Source: Bradyrhizobium jicamae (GTDB lineage: Bacteria; Pseudomonadota; Alphaproteobacteria; Rhizobiales; Xanthobacteraceae). Taken from it: a stretch of DNA of 64,000 bases. Shown piece by piece: positions 1-8,830 of the stretch. The position numbers and the translations under genes are program-made. Every line of letters begins with the position of its first letter. Positions within the stretch are counted from its first letter, which is position 1. The notes below the pieces were generated by a model. That model did no database searches, was not told the origin of the DNA, and saw only the letters and a list, made by a program, of their open reading frames with translations. The stretch is taken from NCBI RefSeq assembly GCF_001440395.1, contig NZ_LLXZ01000064.1:42530-106529 (forward strand). The letters run 5' to 3'.

Positions 1-170
1 TGAACCATCTCGGATTGATTTGCCAACCCGCCGCACGAAAGAAATTGATCTGTGGATCGGCCCTGTCGGTCGACCCTGGGCACCCGGGAATCACAGGAAA
101 AACACGCCGAGATAAGGGTGGATTGATGGCCTCGTAATGTGTAAACGGGCGCTCCCTCCCGGAGCCTCCC

Positions 171-1427
171 ATGTCGATCTGCGGCCTTGATTTCGGAACG
201 TCGAACACGACGCTCGGCACCATTGATGGCCGGGCGCCCGCGCTGGCGCCGCTCGAGGCGGCCCACACCACGATTCCCAGTGCGATCTTCTATGAGCCGA
301 ATGGCAACGTCCTGATCGGCCGCAGGGCCATGGAGGCCTATGTCGAAGGCACGGCCGGCCGGCTGATGCGCAGCCTGAAATCGGTGCTCGGCACCTCGCT
401 GATCGAGGAAACCACCCGGCTCGGACGCGCCCGGGTCGGCTTCCGCGACGTGATTGCCTATTATGTCGGTGCGGTCAAACGCCGCGCGGAACAGGCAACT
501 AGCCGCGAACTGCGCCGTGTCGTCCATGGCCGCCCCGTGCATTTCGTCGACAATGCGCCGGACGCCGACCGCAAGGCCGAGGAAACCCTGCGGTCGATCG
601 CAATGGGAGCGGGCTTCGAAGAGGTCACGTTTCAGTTCGAGCCGATTGCGGCGGCTCTCGACTATGAGCGGCAGATCGCATCCGAGGAACTCGCATTGAT
701 CGCCGATATCGGCGGCGGCACGTCGGATTTTTCGATCGTGCGCCTGGGGCCCGAGCGTCATGGCAAGGCCGATCGTGCGGCCGATATCCTCGCCAATGAC
801 GGCGTGCGGATCGGCGGCACCGATTTCGACCGTCAGCTCAGCCTCGGCGTCGTCATGCCGCTGTTCGGATTCCGCAGCGCCATGAAGCGTGCCGGGCTTG
901 ACGTGCCGTCGAGCTATTTTCACGACCTCGCCACCTGGTCGAGCATCAACCGCATGTATGAGTCGCGCGTGATGACCGATATCCGGCAGGTCCGCCAGCA
1001 GGCGAGCCGGCCGGAACTTCTCGACCGGCTGATCCGCGTGATCCACGAACAGCGCGGCCATACGCTGGCGATGGAAGTCGAGGATGCCAAGATCGCGCTC
1101 TCCGAGAAACCGCGCGCGGACATTTCCCTGGAATGGGTCGCTCCCGGCCTCAGCGCTGACATCGGCCGCCCCGATCTCGTCAACCACACAAAACAGTTGG
1201 CCGATCGCATCGCTGCACGTATCAGGAACTGCCTGGTTCAGGCCGGCCTTGCCGCCGGCGATATCGATTCCGTTTTCCTGACCGGCGGTTCCGTAAAGCT
1301 CGCCCACGTCCAGAAGGCGATCACCAAGGCCGTGCCGTCGGCCCGCATCGTCGAAGGCGACATCTTCGGCGCCGTCGGCAAGGGGCTGACGCTGGAGGCG
1401 CTGCGCCGATACGGGCCTGCGAATTGA
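171..1427 (+). CDS. Hsp70-family protein (YegD-like, substrate-binding domain absent)
   Basis: A 418-residue protein with the actin-like ATPase fold of Hsp70. Phosphate-1 loop GLDFGTSNTTLG is at residues 5-16, phosphate-2 loop LIADIGGGTSDFSIV near 175, and an adenosine-type motif VFLTGGSVKLAHVQKAI near 367. It stops after the nucleotide-binding domain, as in the E. coli YegD group, so it lacks the peptide-binding domain of DnaK (about 640 residues). The cytosolic role of this group is not established; a chaperone-like ATPase function is inference. It has its own promoter region and no same-strand partner. The start ATG follows a purine-rich CCCGGAG stretch. Confidence 0.9.
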   Translation: MSICGLDFGTSNTTLGTIDGRAPALAPLEAAHTTIPSAIFYEPNGNVLIGRRAMEAYVEGTAGRLMRSLKSVLGTSLIEETTRLGRARVGFRDVIAYYVGAVKRRAEQATSRELRRVVHGRPVHFVDNAPDADRKAEETLRSIAMGAGFEEVTFQFEPIAAALDYERQIASEELALIADIGGGTSDFSIVRLGPERHGKADRAADILANDGVRIGGTDFDRQLSLGVVMPLFGFRSAMKRAGLDVPSSYFHDLATWSSINRMYESRVMTDIRQVRQQASRPELLDRLIRVIHEQRGHTLAMEVEDAKIALSEKPRADISLEWVAPGLSADIGRPDLVNHTKQLADRIAARIRNCLVQAGLAAGDIDSVFLTGGSVKLAHVQKAITKAVPSARIVEGDIFGAVGKGLTLEALRRYGPAN

Positions 1428-1454
1428 GGCCCGTCTTCGCGGAACAGTGGCTGT

Positions 1455-1982
1455 TCAGCCCACCACTTCCGTCACCGGTTGGAGATCGACGGCAAACGTT
1501 TCCAGAAACTTCGACGTCATGATGTAAAAGCCGACCGAGAGCTGCAGTTCGATCAATGCGGCCGGGCTCAGCTTGGCGGCAATCGCGCTGAAGGTCGCCT
1601 CCGTCGGCTTGTGACGTTTGACGATTTCATCAGTGAACGCCAGCGCGGCGCGCTGCACGTCGTTGAAGCACGTTGCCGATTCCCAGTTCTCCAGCGCCTC
1701 GTTCTGCTCGTCGGTAACACCGACATTCTTGCCGATCCGCTTGTGGGCGACGATTTCGTAAGGCGACTCGCACAGGATGCCGGTGCGGGTGATGGCGAGT
1801 TCGCGCACGATCGGGTCCAGTTCGCCCTTGTGTCTGATCGCTCCGCCGAGCCGGCAATACTGTTCGAGATAGCTCGGCGAATGCGCCATCATCCGGAAGA
1901 TGTTCGCATTGCGGTTTTTGCCGAGCAGTTCTCGGGTGCGATCGTTGTGCTTGGCAGGATCGCTATATTCAATGCGGGCCAT
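1455..1982 (-). CDS. carboxymuconolactone decarboxylase / AhpD-like protein
   Basis: A 175-residue helical protein. The central segment (TRTGILCESPYEIVAHKRIG) matches the conserved motif of the CMD/AhpD family, with a Y-x-x-x-H pair. Only one cysteine is present (C-E-S-P) where AhpD peroxidases have CxxC, so a disulfide-redox role is unlikely; decarboxylase-like or unknown chemistry is more plausible. The frame is open upstream to 2159, but I choose the ATG at 1982 because AAGGTGA precedes it and family similarity begins there. It is convergent with the Hsp70-like gene, 27 bp apart. Confidence 0.85.
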   Translation of the reverse strand: MARIEYSDPAKHNDRTRELLGKNRNANIFRMMAHSPSYLEQYCRLGGAIRHKGELDPIVRELAITRTGILCESPYEIVAHKRIGKNVGVTDEQNEALENWESATCFNDVQRAALAFTDEIVKRHKPTEATFSAIAAKLSPAALIELQLSVGFYIMTSKFLETFAVDLQPVTEVVG

Positions 1983-2300
1983 TACTTCACCTTGGGCTTT
2001 GCACTTTTCTGATTTGCTGACAGAGGGATCATGCACCGCAGCAGGAGCCCGATCAACCGTCGAAACGCGGCCGCCGCGGGTTCGAGCCAGCACCCAAGCC
2101 CTTAGATCCGCGCCAAAAAACTCCCTTTCTCGCGCACAAACCGGCTGCGAGCGAGACAAATTGCCGCCTCAATGCTGGTCGATTCTCGGGACTGTCGATA
2201 TTCGCTGAGTGGGGACTCAAAAGAGCGAATACTCGTCGCGCGGGGTGTTCCGAGTAAAACCAAACTGAGCTCATCAGGCCTTCACGGGCAAGGATGACTC

Positions 2301-2426
2301 ATGCCCAAGTCTAGGGAGTTAGGCATGAAGGAAGCCACCAGGAAGGCGGCCTCGGAAGCGCTCGCGCAGATGTTGGCGGTATCAGCAATGCTCGTTATCG
2401 CCAGCGTTGTGTTCTACTGGCACTGA
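2301..2426 (+). CDS. small single-span membrane protein, 41 aa (hypothetical)
   Basis: A short frame with a basic amphipathic N-terminus (RKAASEALAQ) followed by a hydrophobic span (about residues 24-38, MLAVSAMLVIASVVF) and the end YWH. AAGGA lies 6 bases before the ATG at 2301; a second ATG at 2325 also has a good AGGGAG, giving 33 residues. The layout is that of small inner-membrane proteins. No family recognised; coding is supported only by the ribosome sites and composition. Confidence 0.4.
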   Translation: MPKSRELGMKEATRKAASEALAQMLAVSAMLVIASVVFYWH

Positions 2427-2513
2427 ATGTTGACGCGTCGAAGCACTCAGATTTTTCACCCGTTCCGCGTAATTCTGGGTTGCTTCGTTGCGTGAGCATT
2501 GTGTCTGAACACG

Positions 2514-2873
2514 TCACTTCGTCTTCTCGAAATACGGGATCAGCTTTCCAGCAAACGGCCGATAGCTTGCGATGACCGCATCGCCGATGGCGAGATCGTT
2601 GTCGCCATGCGCCATCATGCGAAAACCCTCCACTGTATCGACCAGCACGATGTTATAGGGAACATGCGCGCGCGTCTCCGGCGTCGCCGCACGGCACACC
2701 AGCGAGGTCGCATAGACAGTCGCGATTCCGCTTGCTTGCTTCTGTGCCGGATCCGGCGCGCCACAGGCGGCGCAGAAGTTGCGGCGGAAATACTGTACGT
2801 TCCCGCAGGCCGGGCAGGATTGATAGACGATGGCCTCGGCGCCCTTGGTCCAGTCCGCTGACTTGTCGCTCAT
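2514..2873 (-). CDS. Zn-ribbon / OB-fold (DUF35) acyl-CoA-associated protein
   Basis: A 119-residue protein with a rubredoxin-like zinc ribbon (CPACGN then CAACGA, about residues 20-38) followed by an OB fold, the architecture of DUF35 proteins. These act as partners of thiolase-like enzymes and bind acyl-CoA. Its ATG at 2873 overlaps the TGA of the upstream thiolase-like gene by 4 bp (ATGA), so the two are very likely translationally coupled and form a complex. In steroid side-chain degradation such pairs (Ltp2/ChsH2 type) act as retro-aldolases; extension to this pair is inference. Confidence 0.88.
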   Translation of the reverse strand: MSDKSADWTKGAEAIVYQSCPACGNVQYFRRNFCAACGAPDPAQKQASGIATVYATSLVCRAATPETRAHVPYNIVLVDTVEGFRMMAHGDNDLAIGDAVIASYRPFAGKLIPYFEKTK

Positions 2874-4006
2874 CGCACCCGCTCCAGGAACATGCTGACA
2901 TGCGACGACAGCACGCCACCGTCGCCGTGCAATAGCGCAATCGAGGCATCGCGGACCTGCCGGGGACCGGCACGCCCGGTCATCTGCAGATGCGTCTCGA
3001 CCAGATGCGCCATCGCGCCGCCGACGCCGCAATGGCCATAGCTCAACAGGCCGCCATGGGTGTTGAGCGGCATGGCGCCGTCGCGGCCGAAATGCCCTGC
3101 CCGCACCCGCGCCGCTGCCTCGCCGCGCCCGGCAAGGCCGAGGTCTTCTAGGAGCATCGCCAGCGTGATGGTGAAACTATCGTAGACCGCAGCGTAGCGC
3201 ACATCCGATATCGCGACGCCCGAGGCGGCCTTCGCCTTGGCAATCGCGATCTCGGCGCCGAGTTCGCTCAAGGCCGGCGCGGCGGTGACGTGCTGGTGGG
3301 TGTGTGCCTGCGCGCAGCCGCGCACGCGAATGCCGGTCGCGGAGGTCGGCTCGCGGCTGACCACGAACGCCGCGCCGCCGTCGGACACCGGGCAGCAGTC
3401 CAAAAGCTTGAGCGGCATCGCCACCGGTTTTGAGGCCATCACATCGGCGACGGTGATCGGTTCGTGAAATTGCGCGCCGGGATGGGTCATCGCGTGCGAG
3501 CGCATCAGCACCGCAAATTCGGCGAGGTCTTCCTGGGTGACGCCATACTCATGCATGTAGCGCGAGGCGACGAGGCCGTAATAGGCGGGGATCGTCGGCC
3601 CCAGGCTCACCTCGTAGTCGGGATGGCCGACCTGCGCCAGCGCCTGGATCGAGGCGTCGCGGCTTTGCCCGGTGAGACGGTTTTCGCCGCCGACCACCAG
3701 CACATGTCTTGCCACGCCGGCATCGACTAGATGATGCGCCAGCATCGTCATCGCAAGCCCGGTGGCGCCGCCGACCTGCACGGCGTGGGCATAGGACGGC
3801 TGAATGCCGAAATGTTCAGCGAATACGGTCGCCAGCATGATGTGCGGCGAGACCGTGGAATAGCCGCAGAGAATGCCGTCGACCTCGGAGCGCTTCAGCC
3901 CGGCATCGGCAATGGCTGTCTCAGCGGCCTTGCTCATGAGATCGAGCGAGGACGAGCCTTCATGCTTGCCATAGGACGTCAGTCCAACGCCGGTGATGAA
4001 GCTCAT
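2870..4006 (-). CDS. thiolase-like (SCP2/lipid-transfer type) protein
   Basis: A 378-residue thiolase-fold protein. The segment where thiolases carry the nucleophilic cysteine reads VQVGGATGLAM, with Gly in place of Cys. The C-terminal LSYGHCGVGGA corresponds to the GHPxGxxG loop. This pattern fits the non-condensing SCP2-thiolase-like group that pairs with DUF35 proteins, here the overlapping downstream gene. It is the penultimate gene of the minus-strand acyl-CoA cluster. Likely role: C-C bond cleavage of a CoA-bound catabolic intermediate; the substrate is not readable from sequence. Confidence 0.85.
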   Translation of the reverse strand: MSFITGVGLTSYGKHEGSSSLDLMSKAAETAIADAGLKRSEVDGILCGYSTVSPHIMLATVFAEHFGIQPSYAHAVQVGGATGLAMTMLAHHLVDAGVARHVLVVGGENRLTGQSRDASIQALAQVGHPDYEVSLGPTIPAYYGLVASRYMHEYGVTQEDLAEFAVLMRSHAMTHPGAQFHEPITVADVMASKPVAMPLKLLDCCPVSDGGAAFVVSREPTSATGIRVRGCAQAHTHQHVTAAPALSELGAEIAIAKAKAASGVAISDVRYAAVYDSFTITLAMLLEDLGLAGRGEAAARVRAGHFGRDGAMPLNTHGGLLSYGHCGVGGAMAHLVETHLQMTGRAGPRQVRDASIALLHGDGGVLSSHVSMFLERVR

Positions 4007-4028
4007 GGTTGTTCCGGTTCCCTCTTCG

Positions 4029-4108
4029 TCATCCGGGGCGCGTCGCAGACGCGAACTCGGAATCTCGAGGTTCCGGGTTCGATGCTTCGCATCGCCCCGG
4101 AACGACGT
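4029..4108. repeat. intergenic palindromic repeat (cggaatctcgaggttccg type)
   Basis: Between the thiolase-like gene and the acyl-CoA dehydrogenase is a GC-rich segment with nested inverted repeats (CGGAA...TTCCG, GATGC...GCATC, and gcgtcgcagacgc). This text style is familiar to me from dispersed Bradyrhizobium intergenic repeats. It is probably transcribed within the cluster and may fold in the mRNA. Confidence 0.55.
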
Positions 4109-4124
4109 TAGAGCTCAGTCATCT

Positions 4125-5290
4125 TCAATACGACTTCGGCAGACTCAGCACCTTCTCCGCGATAAAACTGAGAATGAGCTGCGGGCTGATCGGGGCGATG
4201 CGCGGGATCAGCGATTCCCGCAAGTAACGCTCGACGTGATATTCCTTGGCGTAACCGAAGCCACCATGCGTCATCACCGCCTGCTCGCAGGCGTGGAAGC
4301 CGGCTTCCGCCGCGAGATATTTCGCAGCATTGGCGGCCGGCCGCATTGCATGCCCTGGTCGTATTGCCAGCCGGCGGAGAGCACCATCAGCCACGCGGCT
4401 TCCAGCTCCATCCAGTTCTTCGCCAGCGGATGCTGGATACCTTGATTCATGCCGATCGGGCGATTGAACACGATGCGGTTCTTCGCATAGGCGGCGGCCC
4501 GCGACAGCGCAACCTGGCCCAACCCCACCGCTTCGGCCGCGATCAGGATGCGCTCCGGATTCATGCCGTGCAGGATATATTCGAAGCCGCGGCCTTCCTC
4601 GCCGAGACGATCTTCCACCGGGATTTCAAAATTCTCGAAAAACAATTCGTTTGAATCGACGGGCTTGCGGCCCATCTTTTCGATCTCGTGCACGGTGACG
4701 CGCTGCTTGTCGAAATCGGTGTAGAACAGGCTCAGGCCGTGGGTCGGGTTCTTCACCTCTTCGAGCGGCGTGGTGCGCGCCAAAAGCAAAATCTTGTTGG
4801 CGACCTGCGCGGTGGAAATCCAGACCTTCTGGCCGTTGACGACGTATTTGTCGCCCTTGCGCACCGCGCGTGTCTTCAGTTGCGTGGTGTTGAGCCCGGT
4901 ATTGGGTTCGGTCACGGCAAAGCACGACTTGTCGCGACCGTCGATGATCGGCGGCAACATCCGCGTGCACTGCTCCTTGGTGCCGAACACGACGACGGGA
5001 TTGAGCCCGAACACGTTCATATGAACGGCGGAGGCACCGGACATGCCGGCGCCCGATTCCGAAATCGTCCGCATCATGATTGCGGCGTCGGTGATGCCGA
5101 GCCCTGCCCCGCCATATTCCTCGGGAATGCAGATGCCGAGCCAGCCGGCATCCGCCAGCGCGCGGTGGAAGTCGGCGGGATAGCCGCCTTCCTTGTCCTT
5201 CTTTAGCCAATAGGCATCGTCGAAACGCGAGCAGATCTTTCCGACCGCGTCACGGATCGATTCCTGGTTGGCGGATAGCGCAAAATCCAT
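4125..5290 (-). pseudogene. acyl-CoA dehydrogenase, interrupted by a 1-bp frameshift
   Basis: Residues 1 to about 318 (reading from 5290) are a normal acyl-CoA dehydrogenase: N-terminal helical domain, FAVTEPNTGLNTTQLKT flavin-binding region, and R-x-x-R-x-x-x-G segments. At about 4332-4344, in a ggccggcc run, the frame breaks. The family C-terminus (ANAAKYLAAEAGFHACE, then THGGFGYAKEYHVERYLRES) continues in another frame down to a TGA at 4125. Restoring one base gives about 388 residues, the usual length. It may be a real null allele or a sequencing error in a GC run. The C-terminus lacks the common GTxE pattern. It lies 10 bp from the upstream CoA-transferase gene. Confidence 0.88.
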
Positions 5291-5299
5291 ATGTCCGTC

Positions 5300-6502
5300 C
5301 TACGTGTTTGGTACGGCCTTGGTAACGCCTTCGCGAACCAGGCTTGCGATTTCATCCGGCGTGAAGCCGGCCTCTTGCAGAATTTCGGCGCTGTGCTCGC
5401 TCAGGCGCGGCGCCAACCGCTTTGTTTCAACCGGCGTTTCGGAAAACCGCGTCGATGGCCTCATGTTGCGAATGCGGCCCTCGGTCGGATGCTTGACGAC
5501 CGGAAAGAACTTCGTCGCGACGATGTGGGGATCGCCGAGCAGGCTTTCGAGATCGTGCATCGGCATAACAGGCACATCGGCTTTCTCGAGGATCGCGGTC
5601 CACTCGGCGGTGGTCTTGGTCTCGAGGATGCGCGCCAGCTCGGCATAAACCGTATCGATATTGGCGGCGCGGCCGGCGAAGGTCGCAAATTTCGGGTGAA
5701 CGCGAAGATCCTCTCGTCCAGTAGCATCGAAGAAGTTCTGCCACTGCTTGTCGTTGTAGACGATCACGCAGATATAGCCATCTGACGTCTTGTAGGGACG
5801 GCGGTCCGGCGACAAATGACGGGCGTAGCCGCCCTTGTCGAGCGGCGGCTCATAGGTGAGGCCGCCCATGTGGTCGCCCATCACGAAGCCGGCCATGGTT
5901 TCGAACATCGGGATGTCGACGCGCTGGCCGCGCCCGGTACGGTCACGGTCGACCAGGCTGGCGCAGATCGCACCCACCGCAGTCAATCCGACGATGCGGT
6001 CGACCAGCGCATTGGGAACGTAGCGCGGCACGCCGTCGGCCGTCTGCGCCATCAGCGCCGGAAGTGCGGTTGCGCCCTGGATCAGATCGTCATAGGCGGG
6101 CTTTGCCGCATAGGGGCCGTCCTGGCCGAAACCGAACACGCCGGCATAGATCAGGCGCGGATTGACTTGCGACACCACGTCGTAGCCGAGGTTCAGCCGC
6201 GCCATCGCCTGCGGGCGCACATTGTAGACCAGCACGTCGGCGGATTTGATCAGCCGCAGCACCGCGTCGCGCCCGGCCGGTTTCTTCAGGTCGAGGCAGA
6301 TGGAGCGCTTGCTGCGGTTGGTGTTGAGGAACACCGGTCCCATGCCGGGATGGCGCGTCGGCCCGATCTGCCGCGTCACGTCGCCGTCGAGCGATTCAAC
6401 CTTGATGACGTCGGCGCCGTAATCGCCGAGCGTCTGGGTTGCATAGGGCCCCATCAGCACGGTCGTCATGTCGATGACCTTGATGCCCGCCAATGGTCCC
6501 AT
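5300..6502 (-). CDS. CaiB/BaiF family CoA-transferase (class III)
   Basis: A 400-residue class III CoA-transferase. The N-terminus (MGPLAGIKVIDMTTVLMGPYATQ) is the typical Rossmann start, and AYDDLIQGATALPAL supplies the expected catalytic aspartate. It moves CoA between organic acids through an aspartyl-CoA thioester, here probably activating the substrate of the surrounding acyl-CoA cluster. It sits just upstream of the broken acyl-CoA dehydrogenase (10 bp) in a minus-strand operon. The acid substrate cannot be predicted. Confidence 0.92.
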   Translation of the reverse strand: MGPLAGIKVIDMTTVLMGPYATQTLGDYGADVIKVESLDGDVTRQIGPTRHPGMGPVFLNTNRSKRSICLDLKKPAGRDAVLRLIKSADVLVYNVRPQAMARLNLGYDVVSQVNPRLIYAGVFGFGQDGPYAAKPAYDDLIQGATALPALMAQTADGVPRYVPNALVDRIVGLTAVGAICASLVDRDRTGRGQRVDIPMFETMAGFVMGDHMGGLTYEPPLDKGGYARHLSPDRRPYKTSDGYICVIVYNDKQWQNFFDATGREDLRVHPKFATFAGRAANIDTVYAELARILETKTTAEWTAILEKADVPVMPMHDLESLLGDPHIVATKFFPVVKHPTEGRIRNMRPSTRFSETPVETKRLAPRLSEHSAEILQEAGFTPDEIASLVREGVTKAVPNT

Positions 6503-6624
6503 GGATCAGCTTGCTCCCGCTTAGCGGCCATCGCCGGCCGCATTGTTGTGGGAACCAAGTAACGGCAGGCGCTTGCGAAGATCAAGGCGCGCTCAGCGTA
6601 TGGCCGTATGCGCGATGGCGGCGG

Positions 6625-6834
6625 CTATGTCGTCGGCGGCTTGGATCTGGCGTCGCGCTCCCGGGTCAGGCGTTCCAGCTCTTCATTCTGCTGGTGGAGG
6701 CGGTCGGCGATGCGCGCTTCGTTCTGTTCGCCGGAGGCGGCGGCAGCCTGTTCGATCAACTGCCGGATATTGTCTTCCAGAATTCTGATCCGGTTGTTCA
6801 GTTCTGCCGATGACAACGAACTTTCGTTGCTCAT
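6625..6834 (-). CDS. small coiled-coil protein, 69 aa (hypothetical)
   Basis: Highly charged and helical. Residues 10-60 form a heptad-like pattern (NNRIRILEDNIRQLIEQ, then QNEARIADRLHQQNEELERL), suggesting a short dimeric coiled coil. It has no cysteines, signal or membrane span. It resembles SlyX-like small proteins in build, but I do not recognise the family firmly. It lies between the thiolase and CoA-transferase genes on the same strand and could be co-transcribed. Confidence 0.6.
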   Translation of the reverse strand: MSNESSLSSAELNNRIRILEDNIRQLIEQAAAASGEQNEARIADRLHQQNEELERLTRERDARSKPPTT

Positions 6835-6853
6835 GATGTACGCTCCGGAAATT

Positions 6854-6938
6854 GTAGGGTGGGCAAAGTGACGCCCACCGGCCTCATCTCGCGGTACTCA
6901 TGGTGGGCACGGCGCAACTGCGCCTTTGCCTACCCTAC
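6854..6938. repeat. palindromic intergenic repeat (gtagggtgggcaaag type)
   Basis: GTAGGGTGGGCAAAG at 6854-6868 is matched by its near-perfect inverse, ctttgcctaccctac, at 6924-6938. An inner gcccacc/ggtgggc pair lies between them. The whole could fold into a long hairpin between the thiolase stop and the small coiled-coil gene. This is a dispersed element type I associate with Bradyrhizobium. Confidence 0.7.
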
Positions 6939-6954
6939 GGTAGCACATTCGCGG

Positions 6955-8124
6955 CTACTTTGCGGGCTCCAGTACGGAGACGTAATTGGCCACCGCCGCG
7001 CCACCCATGTTGAAGATGCCCGCAAGCTTCGGGTTCTTGAGCTGCATGCCCTCGGGCGCCTGGCCGGCGAGTTGCATCGCGCTCATCACATGCATGGAGA
7101 CGCCGGTGGCGCCGATCGGGTGGCCCTTGGCCTTCAGGCCGCCGGATGGATTGACCGGCAGCTTGCCGTCCTTCAGCGTCCAGCCTTCCTTGATCGCACG
7201 GGCGCCCTGCCCGCGCGGCGTCAGGCCCATCGCTTCATATTCGATCAGTTCGGCGACCGTGAAGCAATCGTGCGTTTCGACAAAGGAGAGATCGGTGAGC
7301 TGCACGCCGGCCTGCGCCAGCGCGCGTTGCCAGGCGACCGTGCAGCCTTCGAACTGCAGGATGTCGCGCTTGGACATCGGCAGGAAATCCTGCGCATGCG
7401 CGGTGGCGCGGAAGTTCACCGCCTTGCCCATGGCCTTCGCGGTCTCCCTATCGGTCAGCACCAGCGCCGCCGCGCCATCAGACACCAGCGAACAGTCCGT
7501 GCGTTTCAGCGGGCCAGCGACATAGGGGTTCTTCTCGCTCTCGGAACGGCAGAACTCGAAGCCGAAATCCTTGCGCATCTGCGCATAGGGATTGGCGACG
7601 CCGTTCTTGTGGTTCTTGGCCGCGATCATCGCCAGAGCGTCCGACTGGTCGCCATATTTCTGGAAATAGCCATGCGCGATCTTGCCGAATACGCCGGCGA
7701 AGCCGCCGACGGTGTCGCCATCCTCGGGCAGATAGGACGCCTTCAGGAGATAGCGCCCGATATCGGCCGAGGGCGTCCGCGTCATCTGCTCGACGCCGAC
7801 CACCAGCACAATCCTGGCCGCGCCCGAGGCGATTGCCCGAATGCCCTGATGCACCGCCGCCGTACCGGTGGCGCAGGCGTTCTCAACACGGGTTGTCGGC
7901 TTGAAACGCAGCTTGGGATCGGCCTGCAGCACGAGCGAGGCGGTAAAATCCTGCGGCGAGAAGCCAGCATTGAAATGCCCAAGCACGATCTCGTCGACGT
8001 CTTCGGCTGAGATACCGGCGTCGGCCAGCGCGTCGGTCGCAACCTTCACCACGAGGCTTTCGACGGTTTCGGCGTCGAACTTGCCGAATGGCGTGTGCGC
8101 CCATCCGACGATGCTGGCTGTCAT
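6955..8124 (-). CDS. acetyl-CoA acetyltransferase (thiolase)
   Basis: A 389-residue thiolase. Unlike the second copy at 2870-4006 it keeps the catalytic set: nucleophile Cys in VENACATGTAAVHQG, His in VETHDCFTVAE, and GGLKAKGHPIGATG near the C-terminus. It would cleave 3-ketoacyl-CoA (or condense acyl-CoAs) in the cytosol. It is the first gene of the minus-strand acyl-CoA cluster and follows the sugar-acid genes by 56 bp, so it could be read from the same transcript. Confidence 0.92.
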   Translation of the reverse strand: MTASIVGWAHTPFGKFDAETVESLVVKVATDALADAGISAEDVDEIVLGHFNAGFSPQDFTASLVLQADPKLRFKPTTRVENACATGTAAVHQGIRAIASGAARIVLVVGVEQMTRTPSADIGRYLLKASYLPEDGDTVGGFAGVFGKIAHGYFQKYGDQSDALAMIAAKNHKNGVANPYAQMRKDFGFEFCRSESEKNPYVAGPLKRTDCSLVSDGAAALVLTDRETAKAMGKAVNFRATAHAQDFLPMSKRDILQFEGCTVAWQRALAQAGVQLTDLSFVETHDCFTVAELIEYEAMGLTPRGQGARAIKEGWTLKDGKLPVNPSGGLKAKGHPIGATGVSMHVMSAMQLAGQAPEGMQLKNPKLAGIFNMGGAAVANYVSVLEPAK

Positions 8125-8179
8125 GGTCGTTCTCCCTGTTCCGGTTCTGAAGCCCTTGTAGCCTATCGGGAAAAAGACT

Positions 8180-8830
8180 TCACGCCGGTTTCAGCGATTT
8201 CAGGGTGCGCTGGCACATGGCGGTTATGCCGGCCCAATTGCCGGCCCGTATATCCGCTGCCGGGCAGATCCAGGAACCGCCGACCGCCACTACGTTCGGC
8301 TCGGCCAGCCAGGACGCCGCGTTGGCCTCGCCGATGCCGCCGGTTGGACACACCCTGATGTTCGGGAACGGTCCCGCCAGCGCCCGAAGTGCCTTGATAC
8401 CGCCGGCCTGCTCGGCGGGAAAGAATTTCACGAGATCGAAGCCGGCCGCCAGCGCCTGCATCAGCTCGGAAGCGGTCGCGATCCCCGGGGCAAACGGCAG
8501 GTCGCTTGCGGCGGCAGCCTTCAAAAGCTCTGGCGTTGCGCCCGGGCTGATGCCGAATTTGGCCCCGAGCGCCTTCGCGCGTGCCAGATCGTCGCCGTTG
8601 AGGATCGTGCCGATGCCGACGATGGCGTCCGGCACCTCCGCGATCATGGCCTTGGCGGCGTCGGCGGCGACCGGCGTCCGCAGGGTGACTTCCAGCACGC
8701 GCACCCCGCCGGCCACCAGCGCGCGCGCCAGCGGCACCGCATCTTCCAGCCGTTCGATGGTGAGCACGGGGATGACGGTGGCGGACTTGAAGATGGCGGC
8801 GAGTTTTTCCTGCCTTGTGGCTGCGGTCAT
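8180..8830 (-). CDS. eda: 2-keto-3-deoxy-6-phosphogluconate (KDPG/KDPGal-type) aldolase
   Basis: A 216-residue class I aldolase. RVLEVTLRT carries the catalytic Glu/Arg pair, LVKFFPAEQAGG the Schiff-base lysine, and CPTGGIGEAN the phosphate-binding loop. It cleaves a 2-keto-3-deoxy-6-phospho sugar acid to pyruvate and a triose phosphate. The ATG at 8830 overlaps the TGA of the upstream kinase by 4 bp, so the kinase-aldolase pair forms the lower half of the pathway. A methionine 28 codons upstream is less likely, since the overlap fixes the start. Confidence 0.9.
   Translation of the reverse strand: MTAATRQEKLAAIFKSATVIPVLTIERLEDAVPLARALVAGGVRVLEVTLRTPVAADAAKAMIAEVPDAIVGIGTILNGDDLARAKALGAKFGISPGATPELLKAAAASDLPFAPGIATASELMQALAAGFDLVKFFPAEQAGGIKALRALAGPFPNIRVCPTGGIGEANAASWLAEPNVVAVGGSWICPAADIRAGNWAGITAMCQRTLKSLKPA

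Noticed and set aside
2040..2115. tRNA-like text (gcgggttcgagccagc)
   Set aside because: It resembles a T arm, but the 5-bp stem does not pair and no acceptor or anticodon stem can be drawn.
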